From: Dyadobacter koreensis
GTDB lineage: Bacteria; Bacteroidota; Bacteroidia; Cytophagales; Spirosomataceae
DNA: 64,000 nucleotides
Reading direction: 5' to 3'
Assembly: GCF_900108855.1 (NCBI RefSeq)
Contig: NZ_FNXY01000004.1
Location: 682,001 to 746,000 of the forward strand
This document shows positions 18,862 through 27,320 of the stretch, piece by piece. The notes below the pieces were generated by a model. It had not been told where the DNA came from and searched no databases. It saw only the letters and a program-made list of their open reading frames with translations. Position numbers and translations under genes: made by a program. How positions within the stretch are numbered: the stretch's first letter is position 1; the number at the start of each line of letters is the position of its first letter.

Positions 18862-18916
18862 GCCGGAGCGATCGAAGTCAGAAAAAACGAGTTGACAGAC
18901 TTCGATCGCATACGGC
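18862..18916 (-). other. Intercistronic hairpin between the desulfurase and epsC genes
   Basis: Perfect 12-bp stem GCGATCGAAGTC (18868-18879) / GACTTCGATCGC (18898-18909), extended by an outer GCCG/CGGC pair (18862-18865/18913-18916) and closing an 18-nt loop. Six T lie in the loop on the minus strand and none after the stem, so it is more likely a processing or stability element that sets the ratio of cargo to acetyltransferase than a terminator. Confidence 0.6.
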
Positions 18917-18984
18917 TCAATTTTCAGACCAGATTATTTAGCTTACTGTAAAAATTTAGTTCCGAAAACAGGACTCTAAACCAA

Positions 18985-21063
18985 TTACCGCTTTTTTTGC
19001 CTCAGCCGGTACAACGTTTCAACCAATACATCCACATCCGTAGTAGTATTATAAAATGCCAGCGACGGACGAACTGTGGTTTCAACACCGAATCGGCGAA
19101 GTATTGGCTGTGCGCAATGGTGGCCTGACCTTACGGCAATACCTTCTTCATTTAACGCCGCACCCACTTCTTCCGTTTTATAACCCGAGAACACAAATGA
19201 CATTACCGAAGCTTTGTCTGGCGCTGTTCCAATCAACCGAAGTCCGGGAATATCCTTCATCAGACCTGTTGCATATTGAAGCAGATAGTGCTCGTACTGG
19301 TGAATGACATCAATTCCGATTTTATTGACATAATCGATCGCTGCGCCAAGCCCTACTGCATCCGCAATATTTCCTGTACCCGCTTCAAACCGGTTGGGAG
19401 CATCGTGAAACTGGGTGTATTCGAATGTCACATCCTGTATCATATTTCCACCACCCTGCCAGGGCTGCGTTTCATTCAACAAATCTTCTCTCCCATAAAG
19501 CACACCAATACCAGTCGGGCCGAAAACTTTATGCCCCGAAAATACAAACCAGTCGCAGTTCAAAGCCTGCACATCCGACCTTAAATGGGAAACAGATTGC
19601 GCGCCGTCGACCAAAACTTTTGCTCCGGCAGCATGAGCCATTTCCACGATCTGCTTTGCCGGTGTAACCGTGCCAAGCGCATTGGAAACCTGTGTAAAGG
19701 AAACAAGCTTCGTTTTAGGATTGAGCAGTTTGGCATATTCACCTAGCAAAACCTGCCCGTCATCATCAACAGGAATGACACGGAGCTTCAACCCTTTTTT
19801 AGCAGCCAGCTGTTGCCAGGGAACAATGTTGGCGTGATGCTCCAGATTACTGACAATGATTTCATCCCCCGCATTCAAATTTTGCGCGCCCCATGTCTTT
19901 GCTACCAGATTAATGGCCTCAGTCGCACCACGGACAAAAATGATCTCATTTACTGAACCCGCATTCAAAAAATGCTGCACTTTCTGACGTGCACTCTCAT
20001 AAGCGTCCGTAGCCCGGGCTGCCAGTTCATGTGCTGCGCGATGAATATTGGAATTTTCATGCTCGTAGAAATAGGTAATCCGGTCAATCACCGATTTTGG
20101 CTTTTGGGTTGTGGCAGCATTATCGAGCCATATCAACGGTTTTCCGTTCACCCGTTCCTGAAAAATCGGAAAATCCCTTTTGATCAGATTTACATCAAAA
20201 TGTATATTTCCTGTACCATTGCTCAGCGAAGGAAATGATTTTCCTGAAAGTTGTGACTCCCGGATCTGATCAAGAGAAAAAGGATCGTTTCCTCTGAAAC
20301 CTGCTCCCTGTAAAAAGTAATACTGGGCATTTGCTGCACCAAAATTGCCGGGTAACTGTGGCGTACTTTTAAAAGTATTGATCGAAGACCAAAGATTATG
20401 CACGTCCGGTTCAAAAGCGGCATCCGGCGAAAAAGGAAAAGTTTTATCGTATCCAGGGCCATTTTGGTTAACGGACGGAGACACGCCGCTACCTGCAACG
20501 GAAGATGGAACCTGCCCCAGGCCAGTTGACGGAACAGTATTAGGAACACCCACGTGCGGGTCGTGAAAACCTGTTTGGGGATTGTTCAGATCTACTGCAT
20601 TTTCCTGATGTGCTGCCGAGGGAGAAATTCCACTGCCGGCAACAGAAGGCGTTTGATGCCTGAGCCCGGGATAATCGGCCTGAGTATTTACGCTATCCGG
20701 CTTTGCTGACTGTCCCTTATTCAAATTAAGGTGATTCACGGCCTGCTGCGTTCCTGACGGGGAAACGCCAAACCCGGAATTGGGCGCGCTCTGCACAGGG
20801 AAATGAGGGTCCGGCAAACTTGTCTGAGGATCCGTGACGTTGAACCCGTCGCTTCTCCCAAAAAGTGAAGGGAGCCGCTCATGAACCAGGTTCAACGACT
20901 TTTCAAGTCTTGGATGATCAGCCAGATCCGGCGAAAAATTGGCTTTCGGTAATTCATTAGGAAGTAATGAAAAGAGTTCATTTGCCAATTTTTCCAACTC
21001 AGCGATATCAGGCAGTCCTGAAATATTTCCATCTGATGGAAATTGATCAATATTTATACTCAT
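18985..21063 (-). CDS. Family 2A encapsulin cargo cysteine desulfurase
   Basis: 692-residue PLP enzyme (SufS-like, type II) that removes sulfur from cysteine, with a long targeting tail. Residues 1-290 are low-complexity, Pro/Ser/Asn/Gly-rich and internally repeated: G(F/S)G(V/I)SPS at about 98, 143 and 191; NPQT/DPQT-x3-DPH at about 78 and 161. Such N-terminal tails load cargo into family 2A encapsulin shells. A conserved patch NAQYYFLQGAG lies at 245-255. The catalytic domain follows: LDNAATTQKP (about 315), PLP lysine K512 in FSGHKVFGP and the persulfide cysteine C650 in RSGHHCAQP. The start codon lies inside the end of the shell gene (17-nt overlap), so translation is coupled. Shell loading is inferred from family knowledge. 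Confidence 0.95.
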   Translation of the reverse strand: MSINIDQFPSDGNISGLPDIAELEKLANELFSLLPNELPKANFSPDLADHPRLEKSLNLVHERLPSLFGRSDGFNVTDPQTSLPDPHFPVQSAPNSGFGVSPSGTQQAVNHLNLNKGQSAKPDSVNTQADYPGLRHQTPSVAGSGISPSAAHQENAVDLNNPQTGFHDPHVGVPNTVPSTGLGQVPSSVAGSGVSPSVNQNGPGYDKTFPFSPDAAFEPDVHNLWSSINTFKSTPQLPGNFGAANAQYYFLQGAGFRGNDPFSLDQIRESQLSGKSFPSLSNGTGNIHFDVNLIKRDFPIFQERVNGKPLIWLDNAATTQKPKSVIDRITYFYEHENSNIHRAAHELAARATDAYESARQKVQHFLNAGSVNEIIFVRGATEAINLVAKTWGAQNLNAGDEIIVSNLEHHANIVPWQQLAAKKGLKLRVIPVDDDGQVLLGEYAKLLNPKTKLVSFTQVSNALGTVTPAKQIVEMAHAAGAKVLVDGAQSVSHLRSDVQALNCDWFVFSGHKVFGPTGIGVLYGREDLLNETQPWQGGGNMIQDVTFEYTQFHDAPNRFEAGTGNIADAVGLGAAIDYVNKIGIDVIHQYEHYLLQYATGLMKDIPGLRLIGTAPDKASVMSFVFSGYKTEEVGAALNEEGIAVRSGHHCAQPILRRFGVETTVRPSLAFYNTTTDVDVLVETLYRLRQKKR

Positions 21064-21967
21064 GATAGTTTCCTATTTCTACGTCTTCAAGTACCGCAAT
21101 CGCATCATCCACCAACACCGCCAGCGAGCAATACAGCGAAACCAGATAAGAAGCGATTGCCTTATCGTTGATACCCATAAAACGTACCGATAATCCCGGA
21201 GACTGTTCACCAGGCAAACCAGGCTGATACAACCCTACTACGCCCTGGCGACTCTCACCGGTACGAAGAAGTAATATTTTAGTCTTTCCGTTTTCTATCG
21301 GTAATTTATCAGAAGGAAAAAGAGGAATGCCCCTCCAGGTAATGAACTGAGACCCAAAAAGAGAAACTGTCGGAGGTGGAACCCCTTTGCGTGTGCATTC
21401 GCGGCCAAATGCAGCAATAGCCTTCGGGTGAAGCAGAAAGAAGCCCGGCTCTTTCCAGACTTTGGCAATCAGCTCATCCAGATCGTCCGGTGTAGGTGCG
21501 CCGTTGCGCGTTGAAATACGCTGCGAAGGAGCTATGCTGTGCAATAATCCATATTCCTCATTATTGATCAGTTCGCTTTCCTGTCTTTCCTTGATACTCT
21601 CGATGGTCAGGCGGAGCTGCTCACTGATCTGATTATAGGGTTTACTGTAAAGGTCAGAAACACGCGTATGAACATCCAGAACTGTGTTCACCGCATTCAG
21701 ATTATACTCCCTTGGATTTTCAACATAATCGATGAAGGTATGCGGCAGCTCCCTTTCGTCCCGTCCGGAGCAATCCACTTCGGCCACACTTCCTTCTTTC
21801 ACCTTGTTAAGCCGATACACGCCTGATTCGACCGGAATCCAGTTCAATAAATGCGTCAGCCAGCGTGGGGTGATTGACACCATCTGCGGTACTGTGCGTG
21901 TGGCGATGGCGAGCTGCCTTGCAGCAACATCTCCAAGTGCAGTTTGTTTTTGATTTAATTTGGACAT
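21047..21967 (-). CDS. Family 2A encapsulin shell protein
   Basis: 306-residue HK97-fold shell protein of the SrpI-like family 2A encapsulins, which self-assemble into icosahedral nanocompartments in the cytosol. Seen: the family N-terminal arm (LGDVAARQLAIATRTVPQM, about 12-30), the E-loop region around VDCSGRDERELPHTFIDYVENPREYNLN (joined pieces, about 64-93) and the A-domain FLLHPKAIAAFGRECTRKGV and QGVVGLYQPGLPGEQSPGLSVRFMGI stretches. It is first in the operon with the cysteine desulfurase cargo and serine O-acetyltransferase. Compartments of this type are linked to sulfur storage or mobilisation. It has no cyclic-nucleotide domain, which excludes family 2B. Confidence 0.95.
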   Translation of the reverse strand: MSKLNQKQTALGDVAARQLAIATRTVPQMVSITPRWLTHLLNWIPVESGVYRLNKVKEGSVAEVDCSGRDERELPHTFIDYVENPREYNLNAVNTVLDVHTRVSDLYSKPYNQISEQLRLTIESIKERQESELINNEEYGLLHSIAPSQRISTRNGAPTPDDLDELIAKVWKEPGFFLLHPKAIAAFGRECTRKGVPPPTVSLFGSQFITWRGIPLFPSDKLPIENGKTKILLLRTGESRQGVVGLYQPGLPGEQSPGLSVRFMGINDKAIASYLVSLYCSLAVLVDDAIAVLEDVEIGNYHEYKY

Positions 21968-22039
21968 TTCTACTTTAAATTAATGTACGATCGTGTTTAT
22001 TGCCAGGCTTCCGTGAGCAGAGCTTTGACCATTTTGATA

Positions 22040-22069
22040 CAAACTTAATCTAATATGCCTGTCTTAAAA
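22040..22069 (-). promoter_or_regulatory. Promoter of the encapsulin operon
   Basis: Minus strand TAAGTTTG (22047-22040) is a perfect -7 match, with TTT 19 nt upstream as a weak -33. The leader to the ATG at 21967 would be ~65 nt. Confidence 0.5.
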
Positions 22070-22286
22070 TTGTAAATCATGTATGATACCACACGTTCGC
22101 CGGCCAATAAACGTCACTCAACCTCGTAACCAAATCATATGTAACCATTAAACAGTTCAAGTTAATTTTTAGATAAATAATTCTCTAAAAAAAGCATATA
22201 ATCAAAATTATCTACCGCTGTATATCCTCTCGGGTTTGTCGATTTACGAAGACAAGTGATTGGTTATCGTACCACCAACATAAATT

Positions 22287-22305
22287 ATCTACCAATTCCA
22301 TAGGC
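22287..22305. promoter_or_regulatory. 19-bp palindrome-like site 4 (ATCTAC-N7-ATAGGC)
   Basis: Matches 4 of 6 and 5 of 6 in the arms, the same 7-bp spacer, and is followed by TTTATA as at site 1. It lies upstream of the promoter of the 22371 operon and ~320 bp from the divergent encapsulin start. Confidence 0.45.
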
Positions 22306-22333
22306 TTTATATTTTTTAAATTTAAATGTTTCG

Positions 22334-22341
22334 TATTTTTG
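22334..22341 (+). promoter_or_regulatory. -7 element of the 22371 operon
   Basis: TATTTTTG, a perfect TAnnTTTG match, 29 nt before the ATG. The -33 region is A/T only, consistent with an activator at site 4 or with a weak promoter. Confidence 0.45.
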
Positions 22342-22370
22342 GCCATGAATAAAATTTTAGAAGAGGAGTT

Positions 22371-22790
22371 ATGCTTTCAAAAGACCCTTTGGCCATTTAC
22401 AGACAAGAAGAACTTGCCATTGAAGCATTTAAGGATTATCGTTTAAAAAAAGGAGTGATCTGCAAAAAATGTGGCGGAACAAATCACTACTGGCTTGCAT
22501 CTAAACACCAGTTTCAATGTAAAAATTGCAGATTCCGAACCACGTTGCAAAGCGGGACAATTCTGGAAGGCAGCAAGTTACCGGTTTCCTATTTTTTTAT
22601 TGCCTTACACTTGCTCAGGGACAACAACAATAATCTTACTGTCTTAGAATTTCAGCAACAGACCCGGCACAAATACATCGACCCGCTATATGATTTCCTC
22701 AAAAAGGTTAAGAGCTATGTCAAGACAGAAGACAAAAATTCCATTCTCATTATTTTTTTAGAAGTCGCCAGCAAAGTATTATATGCCTGA
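22371..22790 (+). CDS. Transposase-type zinc-ribbon protein without a DDE domain
   Basis: 139 residues. Residues ~28-60 form a zinc ribbon (CKKCGGTNHYWLASKHQFQCKNC, in pieces) of the kind found at the N-terminus of IS1595-type transposases, continuing with the family phrase RTTLQSGTILEGSKLPVSYFFIALHLL. The catalytic nuclease half is absent; the protein ends with a short helical tail. The ORF is intact, overlaps the next gene by 8 nt and has its own promoter, so it looks like a domesticated regulator or adaptor rather than a dead element. The function is unknown. Confidence 0.75.
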   Translation: MLSKDPLAIYRQEELAIEAFKDYRLKKGVICKKCGGTNHYWLASKHQFQCKNCRFRTTLQSGTILEGSKLPVSYFFIALHLLRDNNNNLTVLEFQQQTRHKYIDPLYDFLKKVKSYVKTEDKNSILIIFLEVASKVLYA

Positions 22791-24006
22791 GATTCCAATG
22801 AATTTAAATTACATGGCCTTTGCCGTTCCGTTTTTCCTGTTTTTTATCGGTCTGGAATATTGGTTTTCAAAACGATTTAACAGGTCGGTTTTTAATTTTA
22901 ACTCCTCCATCGCCAACATGAACATCGGTGTGGCCGAAAGGTTAATCGATATGTTTACCGCAGCCGGTTTCTTTTTCTTTTACGATTACCTGCACAACCA
23001 CTTTGCTATTTTTGATATCCAACCAACGCTGCTGATGTGGATTGCCCTGATCCTATCCACGGACCTGATCTGGTACTGGTATCATCGTATGGGCCACAAG
23101 GTCAATTTATTCTGGGGGTTTCATGTGGTTCACCACAGCAGTGAGGAATTTAATTATACCGCCGGGACAAGGATCACCTTCTTTCAGGCCGTAATCAGAA
23201 CGCTGTTCTGGTCGGTTCTGCCTATTGTAGGATTTCCTGCTTCCATGATTACGATTATGTTGATTGTTCATGGTTTATATCCATTTTTCACGCATACCCA
23301 GTTAATCGGGAAGCTCGGCATCCTGGAATACATACTCGTTACGCCCTCTCACCACCGGGTTCATCATGCAAGTAATGAGGCTTATCTGGATAAGAATTTC
23401 GGCGATATGTTCATCATCTGGGACAAGCTGTTCGGGACTTTTGCCGAAGAAAAAGAAGAAGCACGATACGGCCTTACCAAACAGCTCGATAGTTACAGTT
23501 TCCTTTGGCAACATTTTCATTATCTGGTAGAACTCTGGTATATGACAAAACAGAGGCAGGGCTTTTGGAACAAGGTAAAACTGGTTTTCGGCCGCCCGGC
23601 CGACCTTGATCCGTACATAAGAGCAGAAGTAGAAAAGAAATTTTTATCAAGACATAAGGTAAGAACACGCTCGCAAAAATTCCGGGTTTATGTTCTCTGC
23701 CAGTTTACAGTGATGGTTACCATGCTGTTCCTGCTGCTGCTTTTGGAGCATCATACCGACCAGTTCCTTCAGATTATGTCAGCTTTATTTATTCTCGTTA
23801 CACTTATCAATTGTGGAGCTATAATGGAACAACGGAGATGGGTTTTCTTCCTGGAATTAATTCGCGGTTTTTTCCTGGCTGTCACTACGTTTTATTACTT
23901 TCCACACCCTACAACCTTGGTATTCCTCTCGCTGCTGACAATTGCTTCACTGTCTTATTTTTCCTCTCTGCAAAAGCACTACCTGAAATCAATATACGGA
24001 AGATAA
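22783..24006 (+). CDS. Sterol desaturase/fatty acid hydroxylase family membrane enzyme (copy 2)
   Basis: 407 residues with ~8 hydrophobic segments. The three His clusters are WYHRMGH (about 100), HVVHH (about 114) and HHRVHH (about 188), binding a di-iron site. An extra C-terminal membrane half (residues ~300-400) is not found in copy 1. Related long forms include alkylglycerol monooxygenase-like enzymes, so an ether-lipid or other lipid substrate is possible. It is coupled to the zinc-ribbon gene (8-nt overlap) and followed 12 nt later by a PIG-L deacetylase gene. Confidence 0.88.
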   Translation: MPEIPMNLNYMAFAVPFFLFFIGLEYWFSKRFNRSVFNFNSSIANMNIGVAERLIDMFTAAGFFFFYDYLHNHFAIFDIQPTLLMWIALILSTDLIWYWYHRMGHKVNLFWGFHVVHHSSEEFNYTAGTRITFFQAVIRTLFWSVLPIVGFPASMITIMLIVHGLYPFFTHTQLIGKLGILEYILVTPSHHRVHHASNEAYLDKNFGDMFIIWDKLFGTFAEEKEEARYGLTKQLDSYSFLWQHFHYLVELWYMTKQRQGFWNKVKLVFGRPADLDPYIRAEVEKKFLSRHKVRTRSQKFRVYVLCQFTVMVTMLFLLLLLEHHTDQFLQIMSALFILVTLINCGAIMEQRRWVFFLELIRGFFLAVTTFYYFPHPTTLVFLSLLTIASLSYFSSLQKHYLKSIYGR

Positions 24007-24018
24007 AATTTCAAACCT

Positions 24019-26523
24019 ATGAAAACCTGTATACATCGTTATCTATTACTTGTAACTGCGTTGACGGGAATGTTAAATTCAAAAAACATTTCGGCGCAAG
24101 TCCCTTCGGGAGCGTCCTCTTCGGAAATTTTTCAAGGCATCCAGAAGCTGAATGTATTAGGCAATATATTGTATTTCGGGGCACACCCCGATGACGAAAA
24201 CCCAACATTTATCGCCTATATGGCCAATGAAAAACACTATAACACCGCATATTTTTCGCTTACCCGTGGCGACGGCGGACAAAATGCAATTGGCACGGAG
24301 ATTAAAGAAAATCTGGGAATACTCAGGACACAGGAACTTTTGCAGGCAAGACGAATCGATGGTGGTAAACAATTCTTTTCCAGGGCCGTTGACTTTGGTT
24401 TTTCCAAAAGCGCCGAAGAGGTTTTCACCATCTGGGACCGAGAAAATCTGCTTGCCGATGCGGTCTGGGTGATCCGAAATTTCAAACCGGATGTTATTGT
24501 ATCCCGTTTCCCACCTGACGAAAGAGCAGGACACGGCCAGCATATTGCAGCGGCTATTCTGGCCGATGAAGCTTTTGATGCAGCAGCAGATCCAAAAAAG
24601 TTTCCTGAACAATTGAAGTATGTAGACACCTGGAAAGCGACTCGTCTGGTCTGGAATGCAGGTATGTGGTGGAATCAGCGCCGGGACGCCGTTGATGAAA
24701 AGGATGAAAAGGAATGTATCAAAATTGATGTAGGTGGTTTCAATCCGCTTCTGGGAAAATCATACGGCGAAATTGCCGCTGAAAGCAGGACTGTTCATAA
24801 GACACAGGGATTTGGAACTGTTGGATTTCGGGGTAGCCTGACCGAATATTTCAAGCATGTCAAGGGAGCAAAGGCAACAGGTGATTTATTCGATAACATC
24901 GATATACAATGGAGCAGAGTGAAAGACGCACAGAAAGTAAAAGATCTCATCACACAGACCATACGTTCTTACAACTGTATGAATCCATCGGTTTCCATCC
25001 CGCTTTTATTAAAGGTAAAATCTGAACTTACAAAGTTACCGGACAGCTATTGGAAAGAGGAGAAATTAAAAGATTTAAATAAAGTAATACAGGAAGCGCT
25101 GGGATTATTCCTTTTGGTAAAATCGGACGACTACACCTATACGCAGGGAGAAAAAATTAGTCTCAAAATTGAAGCCACCCACCGCAGTACGGTTCCTGTT
25201 ATTTTGAAGAAAATTCGTTTGCCATTTGAACGGGTAGACTCGTTGTTAAATATTGAACTGACTACAAATAAAAAACTTGAGCTATCCGGAACCGCCCGGA
25301 TTCCCGCAGACACAAAATACTCGCAGCCCTACTGGTTGGAAAAAGAAGGCAGTCAGGGACTTTTTGATGTTGCCAATCAGACCGATATCGGATCGGCTGA
25401 GAATGAGCCCGTAGCAAAAGTGAAATTCGATTTGGAAATAGACGGATATCCGGTTCAATATATGGTCCCGGTTGCTTATCAAAAAACGGATCCGATTCAA
25501 GGAGAGATTTTTCAGCCGCTTGCAATAACGCCGCCGGCATATGTTTCTGTCGAACATCAAGTCTACTTATTTGATGGTGCAAATAGTAAACAGATAATTA
25601 TAAATGTAAAGTCTGCGCTTGCCAGTCTAACAGCAAATGTTAGACTAAAATTGCCAAAGGGTTGGCGCGCAGAACCATTTTCCATTCCGGTAAATCTTGA
25701 AACAAAAGGAGCCGAACAAAATGTCAAGTTTGATTTGTATCCGCCGGCTTATGGGGATGAGGCGGAAATCAGTGCGGTTGTGACCGTGGCAGGAAAGGAT
25801 TACAGCCAGAGTTTAAATCTGATCAGCTATCCGCATATTCCCACTCAGATTAGTTTTCCAAAGGCAAAGGCGAAGGTCGTTAAAATTGATATCCAGAAGA
25901 ATGGCCAATTGATTGGCTACATCAAAGGGGCTGGCGACATGGTTCCTGCCAGTTTGCAGCAGATCGGCTATAAAGTTGTGATATTGGAAGATCAGGAAAT
26001 CGTGGCTGAAAAGCTGGAAAAATATGATGCGGTAATCGTCGGCGTGAGGGCATACAATATGGTTGAGCGGCTGAAAATCATTAATCCGATCTTGTTAGAA
26101 TATGTAGAAAAAGGAGGTAATCTGATCGTCCAGTACAATTCGGATCAGGGCTTGCTGATGAAAGATTTTGGCCCCTACCCCTTTACGGTTTCCAGCAAAA
26201 GAGTAACTGTGGAAGCCTCTGAGGTTCGCTTTCTCAACAAAAACTGCAAAGTTTTGAATTATCCGAATAAAATTACGCAAAAGGATTTCGAAGGCTGGGT
26301 CCAGGAGCGCAGCCTTTACCAGCCCGAAAACTGGTCGGATAAATACGAAACAGTTATTTCCTGCAACGACCCGGGCTGTGAAAAACTAGACGGCGGCATA
26401 TTGATTGCCAAATACGGAAAAGGAACTTACGTGTACACGACTATGAGCTGGTTTCGTCAATTGCCCGCGGGAGTTCCCGGTGCCTATCGTATATTTTCCA
26501 ATTTGATTTCGCTTGGAAGATGA
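24019..26523 (+). CDS. PIG-L family deacetylase with long C-terminal region
   Basis: 834-residue exported enzyme: signal peptide (1-26), then a PIG-L/LmbE zinc deacetylase domain (about 45-300) with the metal motif AHPDDE (about 55-60) and the distal GHGQH. The rest contains beta-sandwich modules (about 370-620) and a ThuA/amidotransferase-like domain (about 630-830, VIVGVRAYNM...). Such proteins remove N-acetyl groups from sugars or sugar-lipids. It is the third gene of the zinc-ribbon/sterol desaturase operon, suggesting glycolipid modification as an inference. The substrate is unknown. Confidence 0.9.
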   Translation: MKTCIHRYLLLVTALTGMLNSKNISAQVPSGASSSEIFQGIQKLNVLGNILYFGAHPDDENPTFIAYMANEKHYNTAYFSLTRGDGGQNAIGTEIKENLGILRTQELLQARRIDGGKQFFSRAVDFGFSKSAEEVFTIWDRENLLADAVWVIRNFKPDVIVSRFPPDERAGHGQHIAAAILADEAFDAAADPKKFPEQLKYVDTWKATRLVWNAGMWWNQRRDAVDEKDEKECIKIDVGGFNPLLGKSYGEIAAESRTVHKTQGFGTVGFRGSLTEYFKHVKGAKATGDLFDNIDIQWSRVKDAQKVKDLITQTIRSYNCMNPSVSIPLLLKVKSELTKLPDSYWKEEKLKDLNKVIQEALGLFLLVKSDDYTYTQGEKISLKIEATHRSTVPVILKKIRLPFERVDSLLNIELTTNKKLELSGTARIPADTKYSQPYWLEKEGSQGLFDVANQTDIGSAENEPVAKVKFDLEIDGYPVQYMVPVAYQKTDPIQGEIFQPLAITPPAYVSVEHQVYLFDGANSKQIIINVKSALASLTANVRLKLPKGWRAEPFSIPVNLETKGAEQNVKFDLYPPAYGDEAEISAVVTVAGKDYSQSLNLISYPHIPTQISFPKAKAKVVKIDIQKNGQLIGYIKGAGDMVPASLQQIGYKVVILEDQEIVAEKLEKYDAVIVGVRAYNMVERLKIINPILLEYVEKGGNLIVQYNSDQGLLMKDFGPYPFTVSSKRVTVEASEVRFLNKNCKVLNYPNKITQKDFEGWVQERSLYQPENWSDKYETVISCNDPGCEKLDGGILIAKYGKGTYVYTTMSWFRQLPAGVPGAYRIFSNLISLGR

Positions 26524-26602
26524 GTTTAAATAACAATCCAACTTACCCTGCACATTGATTTTTTAAGCCTTACAATTATTTCAAACCTAAATTTTCAATG
26601 TT

Positions 26603-27220
26603 ATGTCCGAACAAAAAACAGATACAATTTACCAAAACAGTACTATTTTAAGAGAGGTGCTGGATGCGAATAAAGATTATAGCAAAAACTTTGGCGACAA
26701 ATCAAAACTTGCCCTGCCCCCTGCTCGTCAGTTTGCCATTCTGACTTGTATGGATGCGCGCCTGGATCCTGCCAAATATGCGGGACTGGCCGAGGGAGAC
26801 GCACATGTCATACGCAACGCTGGTGGCCGGGCCAGTGACGACGCAATCCGTTCACTTATCATTTCACACAAACTGCTGGGCACCAAAGAGTGGTTTGTCA
26901 TTCACCATACCGACTGTGGTATGCAGCTTTTTACAGATGACATCATCAGGGATTTATTGGCAACAAGCCTGAAAACAGCAACTGTTGATGAAAACGGATG
27001 GAGAAATACTGAAGAAACAGGAGGATCTGACGAAGGGAGATTCACAGCATTTCTAACATTTAAAAACCTGGAGAATAGCGTAACCGAAGATGTTAAACGA
27101 ATCAGAAAACACTCTCTTGTCAATCCGCTCATTCCGATTTATGGTTTTGTTTATGATGTAAAATCCGGGAGCCTGATCGAGGTTCCGGAAGCCACCGAAG
27201 CAGGAAAAATTGCAGCATAA
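26603..27220 (+). CDS. Beta-class carbonic anhydrase
   Basis: 205-residue cytosolic enzyme interconverting CO2 and bicarbonate. Zinc ligands are C49, H102 and C105, with the D51-R53 dyad in CMDARLDP and [23 protein letters not shown] (70-85) is a further family block. It follows the PIG-L gene by 80 nt; cotranscription is possible. It ends before a hairpin at 27246. Confidence 0.95.
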   Translation: MSEQKTDTIYQNSTILREVLDANKDYSKNFGDKSKLALPPARQFAILTCMDARLDPAKYAGLAEGDAHVIRNAGGRASDDAIRSLIISHKLLGTKEWFVIHHTDCGMQLFTDDIIRDLLATSLKTATVDENGWRNTEETGGSDEGRFTAFLTFKNLENSVTEDVKRIRKHSLVNPLIPIYGFVYDVKSGSLIEVPEATEAGKIAA

Positions 27221-27245
27221 CCGAACTTTTTTTTTGAATTAGTCA

Positions 27246-27272
27246 GAGAGTGTCTTTCAACTGGACACTCTC
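27246..27272. terminator. Terminator between convergent genes
   Basis: Perfect 9-bp stem GAGAGTGTC (27246-27254) / GACACTCTC (27264-27272), 9-nt loop, between the carbonic anhydrase (plus) and DUF2490 (minus) genes. A T9-T10 tract precedes it rather than follows it, so its direction is uncertain. Confidence 0.55.
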
Positions 27273-27320
27273 GAAACTAAAAACAGGCATTGTCAACTCG
27301 ACTACCAACACGTCCAACGA

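Noticed and set aside
22210..22250. Similarity to the IS4 remnant upstream sequence (TTTGTCGATTTAC near 22236 and 40710)
   Set aside because: The shared stretch is short and the flanks do not align, so it is not an insertion-element end.
3191..22277. Shared 12-mer TCGTACCACCAA near 3191 and 22267
   Set aside because: Two copies only, with no symmetry or consistent position; chance or a minor element cannot be told apart.
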